Positions 17,026 to 26,073 of a stretch of 64,000 nt of DNA are shown in pieces. The notes beneath the pieces are model-generated. The model worked only from the letters and a program-made list of their open reading frames with translations. It did not search any database and had not been told where the DNA came from. This DNA comes from Longimicrobium sp. (GTDB taxonomy: Bacteria; Gemmatimonadota; Gemmatimonadetes; Longimicrobiales; Longimicrobiaceae): positions 1 through 64,000 of the forward strand of contig NZ_DASVSF010000098.1 of the NCBI RefSeq assembly GCF_036388275.1, read 5' to 3'. How positions within the stretch are numbered: position 1 is the first letter of the stretch; each line of letters begins with the position of its first letter. The position numbers were made by a program, and so were the translations under genes.

Positions 17026-18372
17026 TCACGCTTGCGCGACCTCGCCGAGCATCACCCCGGCGGCCCGCAGAAGGGTCTGGTAGCGCTCCTCGATGTCGTG
17101 GCGGTCGCGCGGCTCTTCGGCGTTGTCCAGCGCCGCCCGGCGGATGGTTTCCGCGTGCTCCAGCAGGACCTGGATCTCGTCGCGGTCACCGCGGGTGCTG
17201 CGGATGACGGTGGTGATCACCTCCAGCATGCGAAGCATCACCGACGGGCTGCGGGCGCCGAACTGGCGGATCTGCACGAAGGCCGCGTCGGCCAAGCCGG
17301 AGAAGGTGATCGGGTGACGGTAGACCACCCGCACGCGGCCCTCGTCGTCGACGCGCACGGGGTCGGGGGTGCGCCCATGGGCGGCGCGGCACAGGGCGGC
17401 GCCCAGCCAGTCCAGGCACCCCATGGCGGTGAACGGGTCGTTGATGGCCGGCGACAGCGCGCGGATGGCCACCTCGCTCAGCTGGTCGGCGGCAAACTCC
17501 ACGTCCTGCTCCGACGTCCGCTGCCATCCCAGCACGAAGCGGCTGCGGATGTCGCTTTCCCACCCCAGGTTCATGCGCTCCGCGGGCCACGCGCGCACCA
17601 GCGGCATCCCCTCGGGCACGAACTTGCCCGGCCGCCGCTCGATCACCAGCAGCAGGTCGGCCCGCCGGGCGATCTCCACCAGCGCGTTCTCGTCCAGCGC
17701 CTGCACGTAGCCGTCGGCGGTGCTTTCCACCACGGCCGCGTCGCGGTCGAACTCGTCGGGCAACCCGGGCGTGCGCTTCTCGGGCGGAATGCCGTTCTCC
17801 GGCGCGAACTCGCGCTCCACCTCGTCGGCCAGGTCGCGCCCGATCACCGCCACCACGTTGGGTGCCTGGATGGAAACGGCCACGTGGTGGATGAAGTAGA
17901 TCAGCACGCCCATGCTCAGCAGCCCCAGCGCCAGCCCCAGGGTGATGGAGATGGCCGGGACGAAGCGCCCGGACTCGTCCGCGCCGCGGATGGTGCGCAG
18001 CACGAGCACGCAAAAGACGAACGTGGCGATGAAGGTGCCCAGCACGAACTGGTTGCCCGTATCGCGCATGAAGTTGTACAGGATGCGCGGCCCGAGCTGC
18101 GTGCTGGCGAGCGATAGCGCGGCGATGGTGATGGAGAACGTCACCCCCGCCGTTCCGATCACCGAGCCCGCGACGACGCTGAGCATGGCCCGCGCGCCCT
18201 CTGGCCCGCCGGAATAGATCCACCCGAGCTGGTCGACGAACCGGGCGGAAAGAAAGCGGTCCACCTGCACCAGCAGCACGGCTCCCACCCCCGCGAGCAC
18301 GGCCATGATCGTGGGGATGAACCAGTAGGTGGAGCGCAGCGTTTCGATCAGGTGCAGCAGCTTGAGCTTCAC
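17026..18372 (-). CDS. DUF2254 family membrane protein
   Basis: A 448-residue protein. Four transmembrane helices lie in the first 175 residues (WFIPTIMAVLAGVGAVLLV, AMLSVVAGSVIGTAGVTFSI, FVLGTFIATFVFCVLVL, SITLGLALGLLSMGVLIYFI). A soluble C-terminal domain follows, with the motifs GYVQALDENALVEIA, GWQRTSEQDVEFAADQLSEV and ALSPAINDPFTAMGCLDWL that mark DUF2254. Function is unknown; the architecture suggests a channel-like or sensory membrane protein. Length is typical of the family. Confidence 0.88.
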   Translation of the reverse strand: MKLKLLHLIETLRSTYWFIPTIMAVLAGVGAVLLVQVDRFLSARFVDQLGWIYSGGPEGARAMLSVVAGSVIGTAGVTFSITIAALSLASTQLGPRILYNFMRDTGNQFVLGTFIATFVFCVLVLRTIRGADESGRFVPAISITLGLALGLLSMGVLIYFIHHVAVSIQAPNVVAVIGRDLADEVEREFAPENGIPPEKRTPGLPDEFDRDAAVVESTADGYVQALDENALVEIARRADLLLVIERRPGKFVPEGMPLVRAWPAERMNLGWESDIRSRFVLGWQRTSEQDVEFAADQLSEVAIRALSPAINDPFTAMGCLDWLGAALCRAAHGRTPDPVRVDDEGRVRVVYRHPITFSGLADAAFVQIRQFGARSPSVMLRMLEVITTVIRSTRGDRDEIQVLLEHAETIRRAALDNAEEPRDRHDIEERYQTLLRAAGVMLGEVAQA

Positions 18373-18477
18373 GGCGTCGGCGGGTCAGGGTTCGCGCCGT
18401 TTCAACGCAAGCTCGGTTCCGGCAGCAACACAGGAAAGTGCGCTGAGTGCGGGAGTGCGGACCGGAGTGGGAGCGGG

Positions 18478-18650
18478 CGAGCGAATTCTCCCCTCTCCGC
18501 ATGCGCAGCATGCGGGGAGGGGCCGGGGGAGGGGCCACCCCGGGGCATGCGCCGGCACCATCCGCAACGCGCCTGTCATCCCCGATGGCAGTTCGCGGCG
18601 GAAGGACTGGGATGGGGGGCGGCTGCGGCGACAGCCATGGACCAGCCCGT
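18478..18650. repeat. Family-A interspersed repeat element
   Basis: The intergenic stretch 18373-18653 has no gene. It carries a family-A element: hairpin 'ccgcatgcgcagcatgcgg' followed by 'ggaggggccgggggagggg' and the 'catgcgccggcaccatccgc' tail, ending near the HtrA-like gene stop. Confidence 0.65.
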
Positions 18651-18653
18651 CCC

Positions 18654-20099
18654 TCAGCTCCCCAGCATGAACTGGGTGGCGGCCAGCCGGCCTTCGCGCT
18701 CCACGTACATCACCACGCCGGTCCCCGTCAGCTGCCCCAGCATGCGCGCGGCCTCTTCGGCGGTGGAAACGCGCACGCGGTTGATCTGCAGGATCAGGTC
18801 GCCCTCCCTCAGCCCCAGCTGCCGCGCCGCGTCGGACAGGCCCACGATCAGCGCGCCCTGCTCGCTCTGCAGGCCGCGCTCGGCGCGGATGGCCGGAGTG
18901 AGCGTCACCAGCTGGAAGTCGCGCAGCGCCTGGATGCGCTCCGCGCCCATCGACGGCAGGTCTCCCGGCTGCACGCGGATCGTGCGCTCGCGTCCACCTT
19001 CCATCACCCGCACCTCCAGCGGCTCGCCGTACGCCGCGTTCAGCAGCCCCGCCTGCCAGTCCAGCGGCGTGCGGATGCGCTTGGCGCCGATGGACACCAC
19101 GCGCATCCCCCGCCGCAGCCCGGCGCGCTCGGCGGGCGAGCCCGCGACCACCTGGGAAATGCGCACCTCGGCCAGGCGGCGCGGCCCCTCGGCGCGCACG
19201 GCCTCGACGTCGGCGCCGATCCAGGCGCGGCGGTAGCGGCCGTCGTCCGCCAGGTCCAGCGCAATCCGGCGCGCGCGGTTGATGGGGATGGCGAAGCCCA
19301 GTCCCTCGCTGCCGCCGGTGCTGGAAAGGATCGACGAGTTCACGCCCACCACCTCGCCCAGCGCGTTCACCAGAGCCCCGCCCGAGTTGCCGGGGTTGAT
19401 GGAGGCGTCGGTCTGGATGAGGTCCAGCGACACGCTGCGCTGCCCGCCGGCACCCCCGATGTTGCGCCCCACCGCGCTGACCACCCCCGCGCTGACGGAG
19501 GGTTCCGGGTTGCTGAGCAGGAATCCGAACGGGTTGCCGATGGCGATAACCCACTCGCCGATCATCAGCCCGTCGCTGTTGCCCAGCGGCGCCACGGGCA
19601 GCCCGCGCCCGCCCCGGATGCGCAGCAGCGCCAGGTCGTTCACCTCGTCGGCGCCCACCACGTCGGCGTCGAATTCGCGGCCATCGGGAAGCGTCACCAT
19701 CACCTCGGAGGCGGCGCGCACCACGTGCTCGTTGGTGATCACCAGACCCTCGGGGGTGATGATGAACCCCGAGCCCAAGCCCGCCACCTCCCGCTCGGCG
19801 CCGGGCGGAATCATCATCTCTTCCCACATGCTGCGCGGCACCACGCGCTCGCGCCGCAGCACGTTCACGCTCACCACCGCCGGCGCCACGCGCTCGGCCG
19901 CGGCCACGATGGCGGTGCGCCGAGCCTCCTGCACGGCACTTCCGAGCCGGGCCGCCTCCACCGGGCGGGCCGGGGGCGGCTCGCGCAGCACGGCCAAGCC
20001 GTCTTCCCGGGCCACCGGCTCGTTGGCGCTGGCGCCTCCCCCGCACGCGGCGGCGAGCGGCAGGATCAGGAGTGCCGGGATCAGCGACTTGCGAGACAT
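18654..20099 (-). CDS. HtrA/DegP-like trypsin-type serine protease with two PDZ domains, lipoprotein
   Basis: A 481-residue periplasmic quality-control protease. The signal ends in a lipobox (LAAAC, Cys19), so it may be membrane-anchored. The S1C protease domain (about 60-290) has the complete triad His125 (TNEHVV), Asp155 (EVNDLALL) and Ser239 (NPGNSGGAL). PDZ1 (about 300-380, ISQVVAGSPAERAGLRRGMR) and PDZ2 (about 400-475, VGLSDAARQLGLREGDLI) follow. The start at 20099 is picked because a signal peptide follows; an upstream ATG at 20159 adds unalignable residues. Confidence 0.93.
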   Translation of the reverse strand: MSRKSLIPALLILPLAAACGGGASANEPVAREDGLAVLREPPPARPVEAARLGSAVQEARRTAIVAAAERVAPAVVSVNVLRRERVVPRSMWEEMMIPPGAEREVAGLGSGFIITPEGLVITNEHVVRAASEVMVTLPDGREFDADVVGADEVNDLALLRIRGGRGLPVAPLGNSDGLMIGEWVIAIGNPFGFLLSNPEPSVSAGVVSAVGRNIGGAGGQRSVSLDLIQTDASINPGNSGGALVNALGEVVGVNSSILSSTGGSEGLGFAIPINRARRIALDLADDGRYRRAWIGADVEAVRAEGPRRLAEVRISQVVAGSPAERAGLRRGMRVVSIGAKRIRTPLDWQAGLLNAAYGEPLEVRVMEGGRERTIRVQPGDLPSMGAERIQALRDFQLVTLTPAIRAERGLQSEQGALIVGLSDAARQLGLREGDLILQINRVRVSTAEEAARMLGQLTGTGVVMYVEREGRLAATQFMLGS

Positions 20100-20184
20100 T
20101 CGGTCAGGTAGATAGGGAGATTCGGAGGGCTCCACGCGTTGGCGCGACGATGTACCCACGCAGGCCGGCGAGGTTCGCGCCGCC

Positions 20185-20867
20185 GCCGGATGTGCCGAGC
20201 CAAGTCCGGGATCCAGGCGCGGGTGAACCCGCGGCTGGAACAGCGGAAAGCCCCGCTTCGGGCCGCTGTCGCGACCGCTCGGGGCTTCACCTGCACGTAC
20301 ACGGGACCCGCCCCCGCCCCACGGGTGTCATCCCGATGGAGCGGCCCCGGCGAGCCTTCCCACGCACCGCAATCGGCAGCGACTGAGGGATCCGCCACAC
20401 ACTTCCGGTCGTGCACCGGCCCATCCGCACACCGTCGCCTGGTGCGAGACCCGGACGCGCCACCCGGATCTCCCCCACACCGAAGCAAGCCAGTCCGCGC
20501 AGGCGGACTTCGTGTATTTGTTGCAGCGAATTCATTCGCCCGTGCCGCCCCTCAGCCGGTCCGAGTCCCAGGGGTCTGTGACCGCTGCCGCGCCCGGGCT
20601 GGTTCGTGCCCCAGGCTAGATCCTTCGGCCCGCGAAGGACGATTTGCGGGCCGGTGCGGTGGGCTTGGGCCTGAATAGAAAAAGTCCAGTTCGTCCAAAT
20701 CATAAACGGCGCCCGCGAGCCCTTTTCATCCCTCAGGGTCGGCCGGAGGACGGGGAAAGACTCAGGATGACAGGGTGTGGGCGTGTGGGCCAAGGGGAGG
20801 CGCGCGTGGTTCCCCCCTCTCCGCACGGCAGTACCGTGCGGGGAGGGGCCGGGGGAGGGGCGCCCCC
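20185..20867. repeat. Composite interspersed repeat region (B, C and A families)
   Basis: About 770 bases between the HtrA-like gene and the next lipoprotein hold no gene. Around 20215-20295 there is a 'ccgcggctggaacagcg' / 'aagccccgcttcgggccgctg' hairpin unit. A family-B element in reverse sits at about 20487-20555 (cgcaggcggacttcg, gcgaattcattcgcc). A family-C element lies at about 20571-20780 (gctagatccttcggcccgcg ... actcaggatgacagg), with an insertion of about 80 bases relative to other copies. A family-A hairpin (20812-20866) abuts the stop codon of the following minus-strand gene. Confidence 0.65.
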
Positions 20868-21458
20868 TCAGAAGAACTGCTGCTCCTTGGCGTTCTTGCG
20901 CGTCAGGGGCACCACCACGCTGTCGCCGCGCACCGAAACGGGCAGGTTCCACTCCAGCGTGGTCTCCGGAAGCACGTAGGTGGCGTAGATCCAGAACCGC
21001 CCCTCGTCGGCCGGGATGGCGGCGTGCCCCCGCGCGTCCGTCGTATCGGAGGCGGCGGTCTCGGCCAGCTCGCTTTCCTTCATGCGCGCCACGCTGTCGA
21101 ACGGCGCGAACACGCGCTGCCTCCACTGGGTCCGCGCGGCGCGGATGCTGTCGATCCGGGCCCGCAGCACCGTCCGCAGCGCCACGTTTGCGCTCGACGC
21201 CGAGTCGCCCGGAACCACCGGCGCGGCGTTCAGGCGCTCAAGTTGCTGTACGAGGTCTGCCGGGATGGTGGGCTCCGGCTCGTCGGACGCGCGGGCCAGT
21301 GAATCCATCAGGGCCTTGCGGTCGTACGGCAGCAGGTAAACGGGCATGTCCACGATCGGCTCGCCGCCTTCGGCGAGCGCCGCGCGGACGACCACCTTCG
21401 AATCGCTGCATCCGGCGGCCGTCACGCAGACGGCCAGAAACAGCAGCGCACGTTTCAT
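20868..21458 (-). CDS. Lipoprotein of unknown function
   Basis: A 196-residue lipoprotein (MKRALLFLAVCVTAAGC signal, lipobox TAAGC). The mature part starts with a beta domain resembling a carboxypeptidase-regulatory fold (VVVRAALAEGGEPIVDMPVY). A charged helical middle (LRARIDSIRAARTQWRQRVF) leads back to TDARGHAAIPADEGRFWIYA, the second half of a transthyretin-like module. It therefore looks like a regulatory-like beta domain split by a helical insertion. Divergent from the TPM operon 18 bases away, so they share a promoter region. Confidence 0.65.
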   Translation of the reverse strand: MKRALLFLAVCVTAAGCSDSKVVVRAALAEGGEPIVDMPVYLLPYDRKALMDSLARASDEPEPTIPADLVQQLERLNAAPVVPGDSASSANVALRTVLRARIDSIRAARTQWRQRVFAPFDSVARMKESELAETAASDTTDARGHAAIPADEGRFWIYATYVLPETTLEWNLPVSVRGDSVVVPLTRKNAKEQQFF

Positions 21459-21476
21459 CCACGGGCTCCGGGAGGA

Positions 21477-22370
21477 ATGGGACGGCTCAGGAACGCGCTG
21501 GAACGTAGGCCCCGCCTGCGTGTCCGGCAACGCCAGCGTGCGCAAGCGCCGCGCCGGATCGTTACGCTGCTGCTCGCATGGGCGCTGGCCCTGGTGTGCG
21601 GGCCCGCCGCCGCGCAGCTGCAGCTGCCCCGTCCGGTGGGCTACGTCAACGACTTCGCCAACGCCATCCCGGCGCAGGACGAGGAGCGCATCGCCGCCGT
21701 CATCGACGAGGTGCGCGCCCGCTCCGGCGGGGAGATCGTGGTCGTCACCCTCCCCTCGCTGCAGGGCCGCACGGCCGCCGAGGTGGGGCTGCAGATCGGC
21801 CGCGAGTGGCGCATCGGCGCCAAGGGCGAGCCCGGCGACCGCGCCCGAAACACCGGGGCCGTGGTGCTCGTATCCATCCAGGACCGCAAGTGGCGGGTGG
21901 AGACGGGGCTGGGCACCAACACCTTCATCACCGCGGCCGAGGCGGGACGCATCGGGCGCGACCTGATGGTGCCCCAGCTGCAGGCCGGCAACGTGGGCGA
22001 GGGGATCCTCCTCGCCGTGCGCGGGGTGGCGCAGGAGTACGCCGAGGCGTTCAATTTCCAGCTGACGGGCGGCGCTCCGCCCGCGCCGCAGCCCCAGGAG
22101 CGCCAGACCGGGCGGCGGCAGGGCGGGGGAGGGGGCGGCTTCTTCATCGTCATGATCATCATCGTCTTCTTCATCCTCGCCAGCCGCGGGGGCGGAGGGG
22201 GCGGCCGGCGGCGCAGGGGCGGCTTCGGGATGCCGGTCATCATCCCCTTTCCCATGGGCGGCGGCGGATGGGGCGGCGGTGGCGGCTTCGGTGGGGGTGG
22301 TGGCGGAGGATTCGGTGGATTCGGCGGTGGGGGTGGATTCGGGGGCGGCGGCGCGGGAGGAGACTGGTGA
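21477..22370 (+). CDS. TPM-domain membrane protein (YgcG-like)
   Basis: A 297-residue protein: signal peptide (IVTLLLAWALALVCGPAAAQ), TPM domain (about 50-200; VGYVNDFANAIPAQDEERI, SGGEIVVVTLP, GDRARNTGAVVLVSIQDRKW, VGEGILLAVRGV), a transmembrane helix (GFFIVMIIIVFFILASRGG) and an extreme Gly-rich tail. The family (with E. coli YgcG) is linked to membrane or photosystem maintenance and usually pairs with LemA, as here. The annotated ATG has a ribosome site unusually close, so the true start may be further downstream. Overlaps the next gene by four bases (GTGA). Confidence 0.85.
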   Translation: MGRLRNALERRPRLRVRQRQRAQAPRRIVTLLLAWALALVCGPAAAQLQLPRPVGYVNDFANAIPAQDEERIAAVIDEVRARSGGEIVVVTLPSLQGRTAAEVGLQIGREWRIGAKGEPGDRARNTGAVVLVSIQDRKWRVETGLGTNTFITAAEAGRIGRDLMVPQLQAGNVGEGILLAVRGVAQEYAEAFNFQLTGGAPPAPQPQERQTGRRQGGGGGGFFIVMIIIVFFILASRGGGGGGRRRRGGFGMPVIIPFPMGGGGWGGGGGFGGGGGGGFGGFGGGGGFGGGGAGGDW

Positions 22371-23125
22371 CGAGGAACGTGGGAGAGATGCCGCCGGAGC
22401 TGCGGCGCGCTCAGGAGCTGGCGTGGCAGCTGGAGGCGATTTTCGAGGCCGACCTGGTGTCGGCGGTGCTGTACGGCTCGGCGGCGCGGGGCGAGTACCG
22501 CCCCGGCGTGTCGGATCTGAACGTGCTGGTGCTGCTGCGCGACGTGTCGCCGGCCACGCTGCGGCGCGCGTCGCAGGCGGCGCGGGCGTGGGTGGCGGAG
22601 CGCAACCCGCCGCCGCTGGTGATGTCGGTGGACGAGTGGCGCCGGTCGGCCGACGTGTGGGCCATCGAGCTGGCCGACATCCAGGACGCCAACATCCGGC
22701 TCTCGGGCGCGGACCCCTTCGAAGGCATCACCATCCGCCCCGAAGACCTGCGCCTGCAGTGCGAGCGCGAGCTGAAGGGCAAGCAGATCCAGCTCCGGGA
22801 ACGCTACCTGCTCCTGGCGGCCGACCCGAACGAGCTGGCCGATGTGGTGATGCGGTCGTTCAGCACCTTTCTGGTGCTCTTCCGCACGGTGCTGCGGCTG
22901 AGCGGCGAGCCCGGCGTGCGCGACGCGGAAACGGTGGTGCAGCGGGTGGCGGACCAGGTGGGCTTCAGCCCGGGGCCGCTGCTGGAGATCCACCGGGCCC
23001 GGACGAGCGGCGGAAAGCTGCGCGCCGAGGCCGACTCACCGCTGGTGGTGGGATACCTGGACGCCGTGTCGCGCGTGGTGAACCACGTGGACCGGCTGGT
23101 GCACGGCGATGGCGCCCGTGCCTGA
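22367..23125 (+). CDS. Nucleotidyltransferase-fold protein with altered catalytic motif
   Basis: A 252-residue protein. Residues 30-60 hold the nucleotidyltransferase signature LYGSAARGEYRPGVSDLNVL: GS followed by Asp50, but the second acidic residue is Asn52 (DLN rather than D-x-D/E). A helical region follows, with a long middle (about 120-250) of unknown type. GTG 22367 is chosen because 'ggaggag' precedes it and it overlaps the TPM stop (GTGA); ATG 22388 is the alternative. It sits between TPM and LemA genes, an uncommon insertion. It may be a catalytically weak or binding-only protein. Confidence 0.75.
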   Translation: MTRNVGEMPPELRRAQELAWQLEAIFEADLVSAVLYGSAARGEYRPGVSDLNVLVLLRDVSPATLRRASQAARAWVAERNPPPLVMSVDEWRRSADVWAIELADIQDANIRLSGADPFEGITIRPEDLRLQCERELKGKQIQLRERYLLLAADPNELADVVMRSFSTFLVLFRTVLRLSGEPGVRDAETVVQRVADQVGFSPGPLLEIHRARTSGGKLRAEADSPLVVGYLDAVSRVVNHVDRLVHGDGARA

Positions 23126-23165
23126 CGAAACATCGAGAACCGACCCCGCTTTCCGGAGGATAGTC

Positions 23166-23789
23166 ATGAGGGTGATGAAGACGGCGATGGTGCTGGGCCT
23201 TGCCCTGTCGCTGGGCGGCTGCGGGTACAACCGCATCCAGGAGCTGGACGAATCCACCGAGCGCGCCAAGGCCGACATCGGCGTGGCGCTGCAGAACCGC
23301 AACCAGCTGATCCCCAACCTGGTGGCCACCGTAAAGGGCGCCGCCGAGTTCGAGCGGGGCACCTTCAGCGACGTGGCCGCGGCGCGCGCGGGGCAGCAGC
23401 GCGTGGCCGCCACCGAGCAGCAGCTGTCGCAGTCGCGCCAGCAGCTTTCCCAGGCCGTGCAGGGGGGCAACGTGAAGCAGATCGAGGCGGCCGACGCGGC
23501 GGTCACCCGCAGCATCGGCACGTACCTGAACATCGCGGTCGAGGCGTACCCGCAGCTGCGCGCCACGCAGAACTTCCAGGCGCTGCAGGACCAGCTGGCC
23601 GAGAGCGAGAACCAGATCGCCGTCGCCCGGCGCGACTACAACCAGTCGGTGCAGACGTACAACACGTACATCCGCAAGTTTCCCACGGTGATCACCGCGC
23701 GGATGAGCGGCGCGCAGCGCAAGGAGCCCTACACGGCCCCCGCCAACGCCGACCAGACGCCCACGGTGGATTTCGGCGCCGGCAAGTAG
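23166..23789 (+). CDS. lemA: LemA family protein, lipoprotein
   Basis: A 207-residue LemA protein: short signal with lipobox-like LSLGGC, then the long four-helix coiled-coil typical of the family (LDESTERAKADIGVALQNRN, QLIPNLVATVKGAAEFERG, AYPQLRATQNFQALQDQLAE, NQIAVARRDYNQSVQTYNTY, IRKFPTVI). The start at 23166 has 'ggagga' five bases upstream. LemA and TPM proteins co-occur in many genomes and are thought to act together at the membrane, but the mechanism is unknown. Last gene of the operon, followed by a terminator. Confidence 0.93.
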   Translation: MRVMKTAMVLGLALSLGGCGYNRIQELDESTERAKADIGVALQNRNQLIPNLVATVKGAAEFERGTFSDVAAARAGQQRVAATEQQLSQSRQQLSQAVQGGNVKQIEAADAAVTRSIGTYLNIAVEAYPQLRATQNFQALQDQLAESENQIAVARRDYNQSVQTYNTYIRKFPTVITARMSGAQRKEPYTAPANADQTPTVDFGAGK

Positions 23790-23807
23790 CGGAGGACGGG
23801 ATCGCGG

Positions 23808-23839
23808 GGAGCCAGCGGGGGATCGCCTCCGCTGGCTCC
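23808..23839 (+). terminator. Terminator after lemA
   Basis: A perfect 11-bp stem 'ggagccagcgg' / 'ccgctggctcc' with a 10-base loop, 19 bases past the lemA stop. Confidence 0.7.
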
Positions 23840-23887
23840 TCGTGCATTCAGCGCCGGCTGGGTGGTACCTCGTGAGCTCGCCGAAGC

Positions 23888-23960
23888 CCCGGCACTGGGG
23901 CGAATGAATTCGCGGCAACCACGGCCCGAAGTCCGCCTTCGCGGACTGCACGCGTGGTCT
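23888..23960 (+). repeat. Family-B interspersed repeat element
   Basis: The 290-base gap after lemA holds a family-B element: 'ggggcgaatgaattcgcggc' then 'cacggcccgaagtccgcctt' and 'cgcggactgcacgcg'. The inner 'gtccgccttcgcggac' is a small hairpin. Similar copies lie near 20520, 45830, 58080 and 59770. The remainder of the gap shows nothing recognisable. Confidence 0.65.
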
Positions 23961-24082
23961 TCGCGCGCAGACACCTCCGCGCCGCGGTGTCGCGCTGGCG
24001 CAGGGGTTGCAACCTGCCGGCCCGATTGCGCCCGCCGCATGGGGGCCAAAGCATGTGCAGAGAACGATCAGGCGATAGAGGC

Positions 24083-25234
24083 ATGAGCTTTTCCATCCTG
24101 TCGCGCGTGGCGGTTCCGCTCGCGACGGTGCTGCTGGCCGGCTGCTCGGTGTTCGGCGTGCCGCGGGCGGAGCGCCCGGCGCCCGAAGACCCGCGCGTCG
24201 CCGCGCCCCCGCCCGACCAGCCGCCGGTTCGGCGCGACCTGAAGTACGTCGTCGTCGACGTGGACGTCAACGAGCTGCGCTTCATGGACGGCGAGCGGGT
24301 GCTGTGGAAGGCGCCCGTGGGCACGGGCACGGGGTTCCGGCTGACGACGGGGAGCCGCGAGTACCAGTTCGACACCCCCAGCGGCACCATGTACGTGCAG
24401 TTCAAGGAGCAGAACCCCACCTGGTTCATCCCGGACTGGTGGTTCGTCGAGAACAAGCGCCCGGTGCCGCCCCTGGATTCGCCCGAGCGGCGGCAGGAGG
24501 GCGGGCTGGGCGCCGCGGCGGTGTACCTGGGCAACGAGCTGGCCATCCACGGCACCGACAAGCCCGAGCTGTTGGGCCGCCGGGTGTCGCACGGCTGCAT
24601 CCGCCTGAGCAACGCCAACGCGTTGCGCCTGTACCACAACGTGCAGGTGGGCACGCCGGTGGTGATCGTGGGGACGGCGCCGGTGCTGGGCGAGCAGCCC
24701 GACAGCGTGGCGGCGTTCACCCGCGCCGCGCGCCGCACCCGTCCCGCCGCCAACCCGCTGGCCCGGGTGTCGACCGCCAACCTGCTGACGCGGCTGGACC
24801 GCGAGCTGGCGGCATCGTCGGACACGGCCTCTTCCTGGGCGTTCACGGCGCACACGCTGCTGGGCCGCGGCCTGGCGGAGGACGCCGTGGCGCTGCGCGG
24901 GCTGCTGTCGCGCGCCGGGGCCCCGCGAAACGAGGCGCGGCGCGAGGAGTACGCCACGTTTCTGGCGGACGCGTTCTCGCGCGGGTCGCTGCGGGTGACG
25001 GTAAGCCTCAACCGCATCGGCGCCGAGGAGCGCGACCGCGCGGCGGAGGCCATCGTGGAGGCGACGATGGAGATGTGGCACGGCTCGCTGGACGAGGTGA
25101 CCACGCCGTGGCCCACGAAGCGGGTGCCGCGCGAGCGGCTGGGGCCCGAGGGGCAGGCCGGGTGGCTGGCCATCCAGGGGGCCGAGCAGGCGTACCGCGC
25201 CCGCTATCGCACGCGCACGGCGCGGGGGAGCTGA
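24083..25234 (+). CDS. L,D-transpeptidase (YkuD domain) lipoprotein
   Basis: A 383-residue protein with a lipobox (VLLAGC). The YkuD catalytic domain (about 50-200) contains HGTDK (His156) and SHGCIRLSN (His170, nucleophile Cys172), the hallmark of L,D-transpeptidases that cross-link peptidoglycan or attach proteins to it. A Trp-rich stretch (NPTWFIPDWWFVENKRP) is typical of the YbiS/ErfK branch. Residues 220-383 form a helical C-terminal extension of unknown role. The PHP phosphoesterase gene starts directly after its stop codon. Confidence 0.92.
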   Translation: MSFSILSRVAVPLATVLLAGCSVFGVPRAERPAPEDPRVAAPPPDQPPVRRDLKYVVVDVDVNELRFMDGERVLWKAPVGTGTGFRLTTGSREYQFDTPSGTMYVQFKEQNPTWFIPDWWFVENKRPVPPLDSPERRQEGGLGAAAVYLGNELAIHGTDKPELLGRRVSHGCIRLSNANALRLYHNVQVGTPVVIVGTAPVLGEQPDSVAAFTRAARRTRPAANPLARVSTANLLTRLDRELAASSDTASSWAFTAHTLLGRGLAEDAVALRGLLSRAGAPRNEARREEYATFLADAFSRGSLRVTVSLNRIGAEERDRAAEAIVEATMEMWHGSLDEVTTPWPTKRVPRERLGPEGQAGWLAIQGAEQAYRARYRTRTARGS

Positions 25235-26011
25235 ATGCCGGGGGACATGGGCCATTCGCTGATCGGCACGCAGGACCTCCATTCGCACACCACGTTTTCC
25301 GACGGCGACCTGCCGCTGGAGCGCGTTGTGGAGCTGGCGCGGGAGCGCGGCGTGCAGATCGGCATCGCCGACCACATCTCGCGGCGCAACACGGACCGGT
25401 TCGTGGCGACCGAGGCGGCGCTGCGGCGCTACCAGGACGCGCTCGAAGACGTGCCCGTGTTCCGCTCGGGCGAGTTCTGCTGGTGCGACGACTTCATCCA
25501 GGAGCTTCCCCAGGAGCTGCTGGACCGCTTCGACTACCGCATCGGCAGCAACCACGGCTTTCCGCTTCCGGGCGGGGGGATGGGCTCGCCCTGGTGGCAG
25601 ACCCTGCCCGAGCCGTGGAACCGGCAGCCGCAGGAGTTGATGGACGTGATGGTGAGCGAGCTGTGCCGGATGGTGCGCACCATGCCCATCCACATCGCGG
25701 CGCACAGCACGCTCACGCCGCCGGCGCTGTACGAGCTGGAATCGGAGGTGGGGGTGTGGTGGACGGACGAGCGGGAAGACCGCTACGTAGAGGCGCTGGC
25801 GGAAAGCGGGGTGGCGCTGGAGATCAGCAACCGCTACCGTCTGCCGCACGACCGGCTGCTGCGCAAGGCGGCGCAGGCGGGGGTGCGCTTCTCGCTGGGA
25901 AGCGACGGGCACACCGAGAAGCAGGTGGCCCGGCTGGAGTGGGCCGCCGACGCGGCGCGGCGGGCAGGCTTCGGCGAGGCCCAGCTGTTCGTCGCCGAGC
26001 GGCGACGTTGA
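25235..26011 (+). CDS. PHP-domain phosphoesterase
   Basis: A 258-residue PHP-fold hydrolase. Metal-binding motifs include DLHSHTTFSDGD, IADHISRR, GEFCWCDDF, NHGFP, HSTL and GSDGHTEK. It resembles histidinol-phosphatase-like or polymerase-type PHP enzymes, which hydrolyse phosphoesters with a trinuclear metal site; the natural substrate is unclear. It starts immediately after the L,D-transpeptidase stop, so the genes are probably cotranscribed, though no biochemical link is evident. Confidence 0.85.
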   Translation: MPGDMGHSLIGTQDLHSHTTFSDGDLPLERVVELARERGVQIGIADHISRRNTDRFVATEAALRRYQDALEDVPVFRSGEFCWCDDFIQELPQELLDRFDYRIGSNHGFPLPGGGMGSPWWQTLPEPWNRQPQELMDVMVSELCRMVRTMPIHIAAHSTLTPPALYELESEVGVWWTDEREDRYVEALAESGVALEISNRYRLPHDRLLRKAAQAGVRFSLGSDGHTEKQVARLEWAADAARRAGFGEAQLFVAERRR

Positions 26012-26073
26012 TGTGGCACCAGGGGTTCTGATCGATACGCGGGCTGACGAAGACCACACGGGGAGAGGGACGA

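Noticed and set aside
20118..20159. Longer start of the HtrA-like protease
   Set aside because: The signal peptide and lipobox begin at the ATG at 20099; upstream residues would bury the signal.
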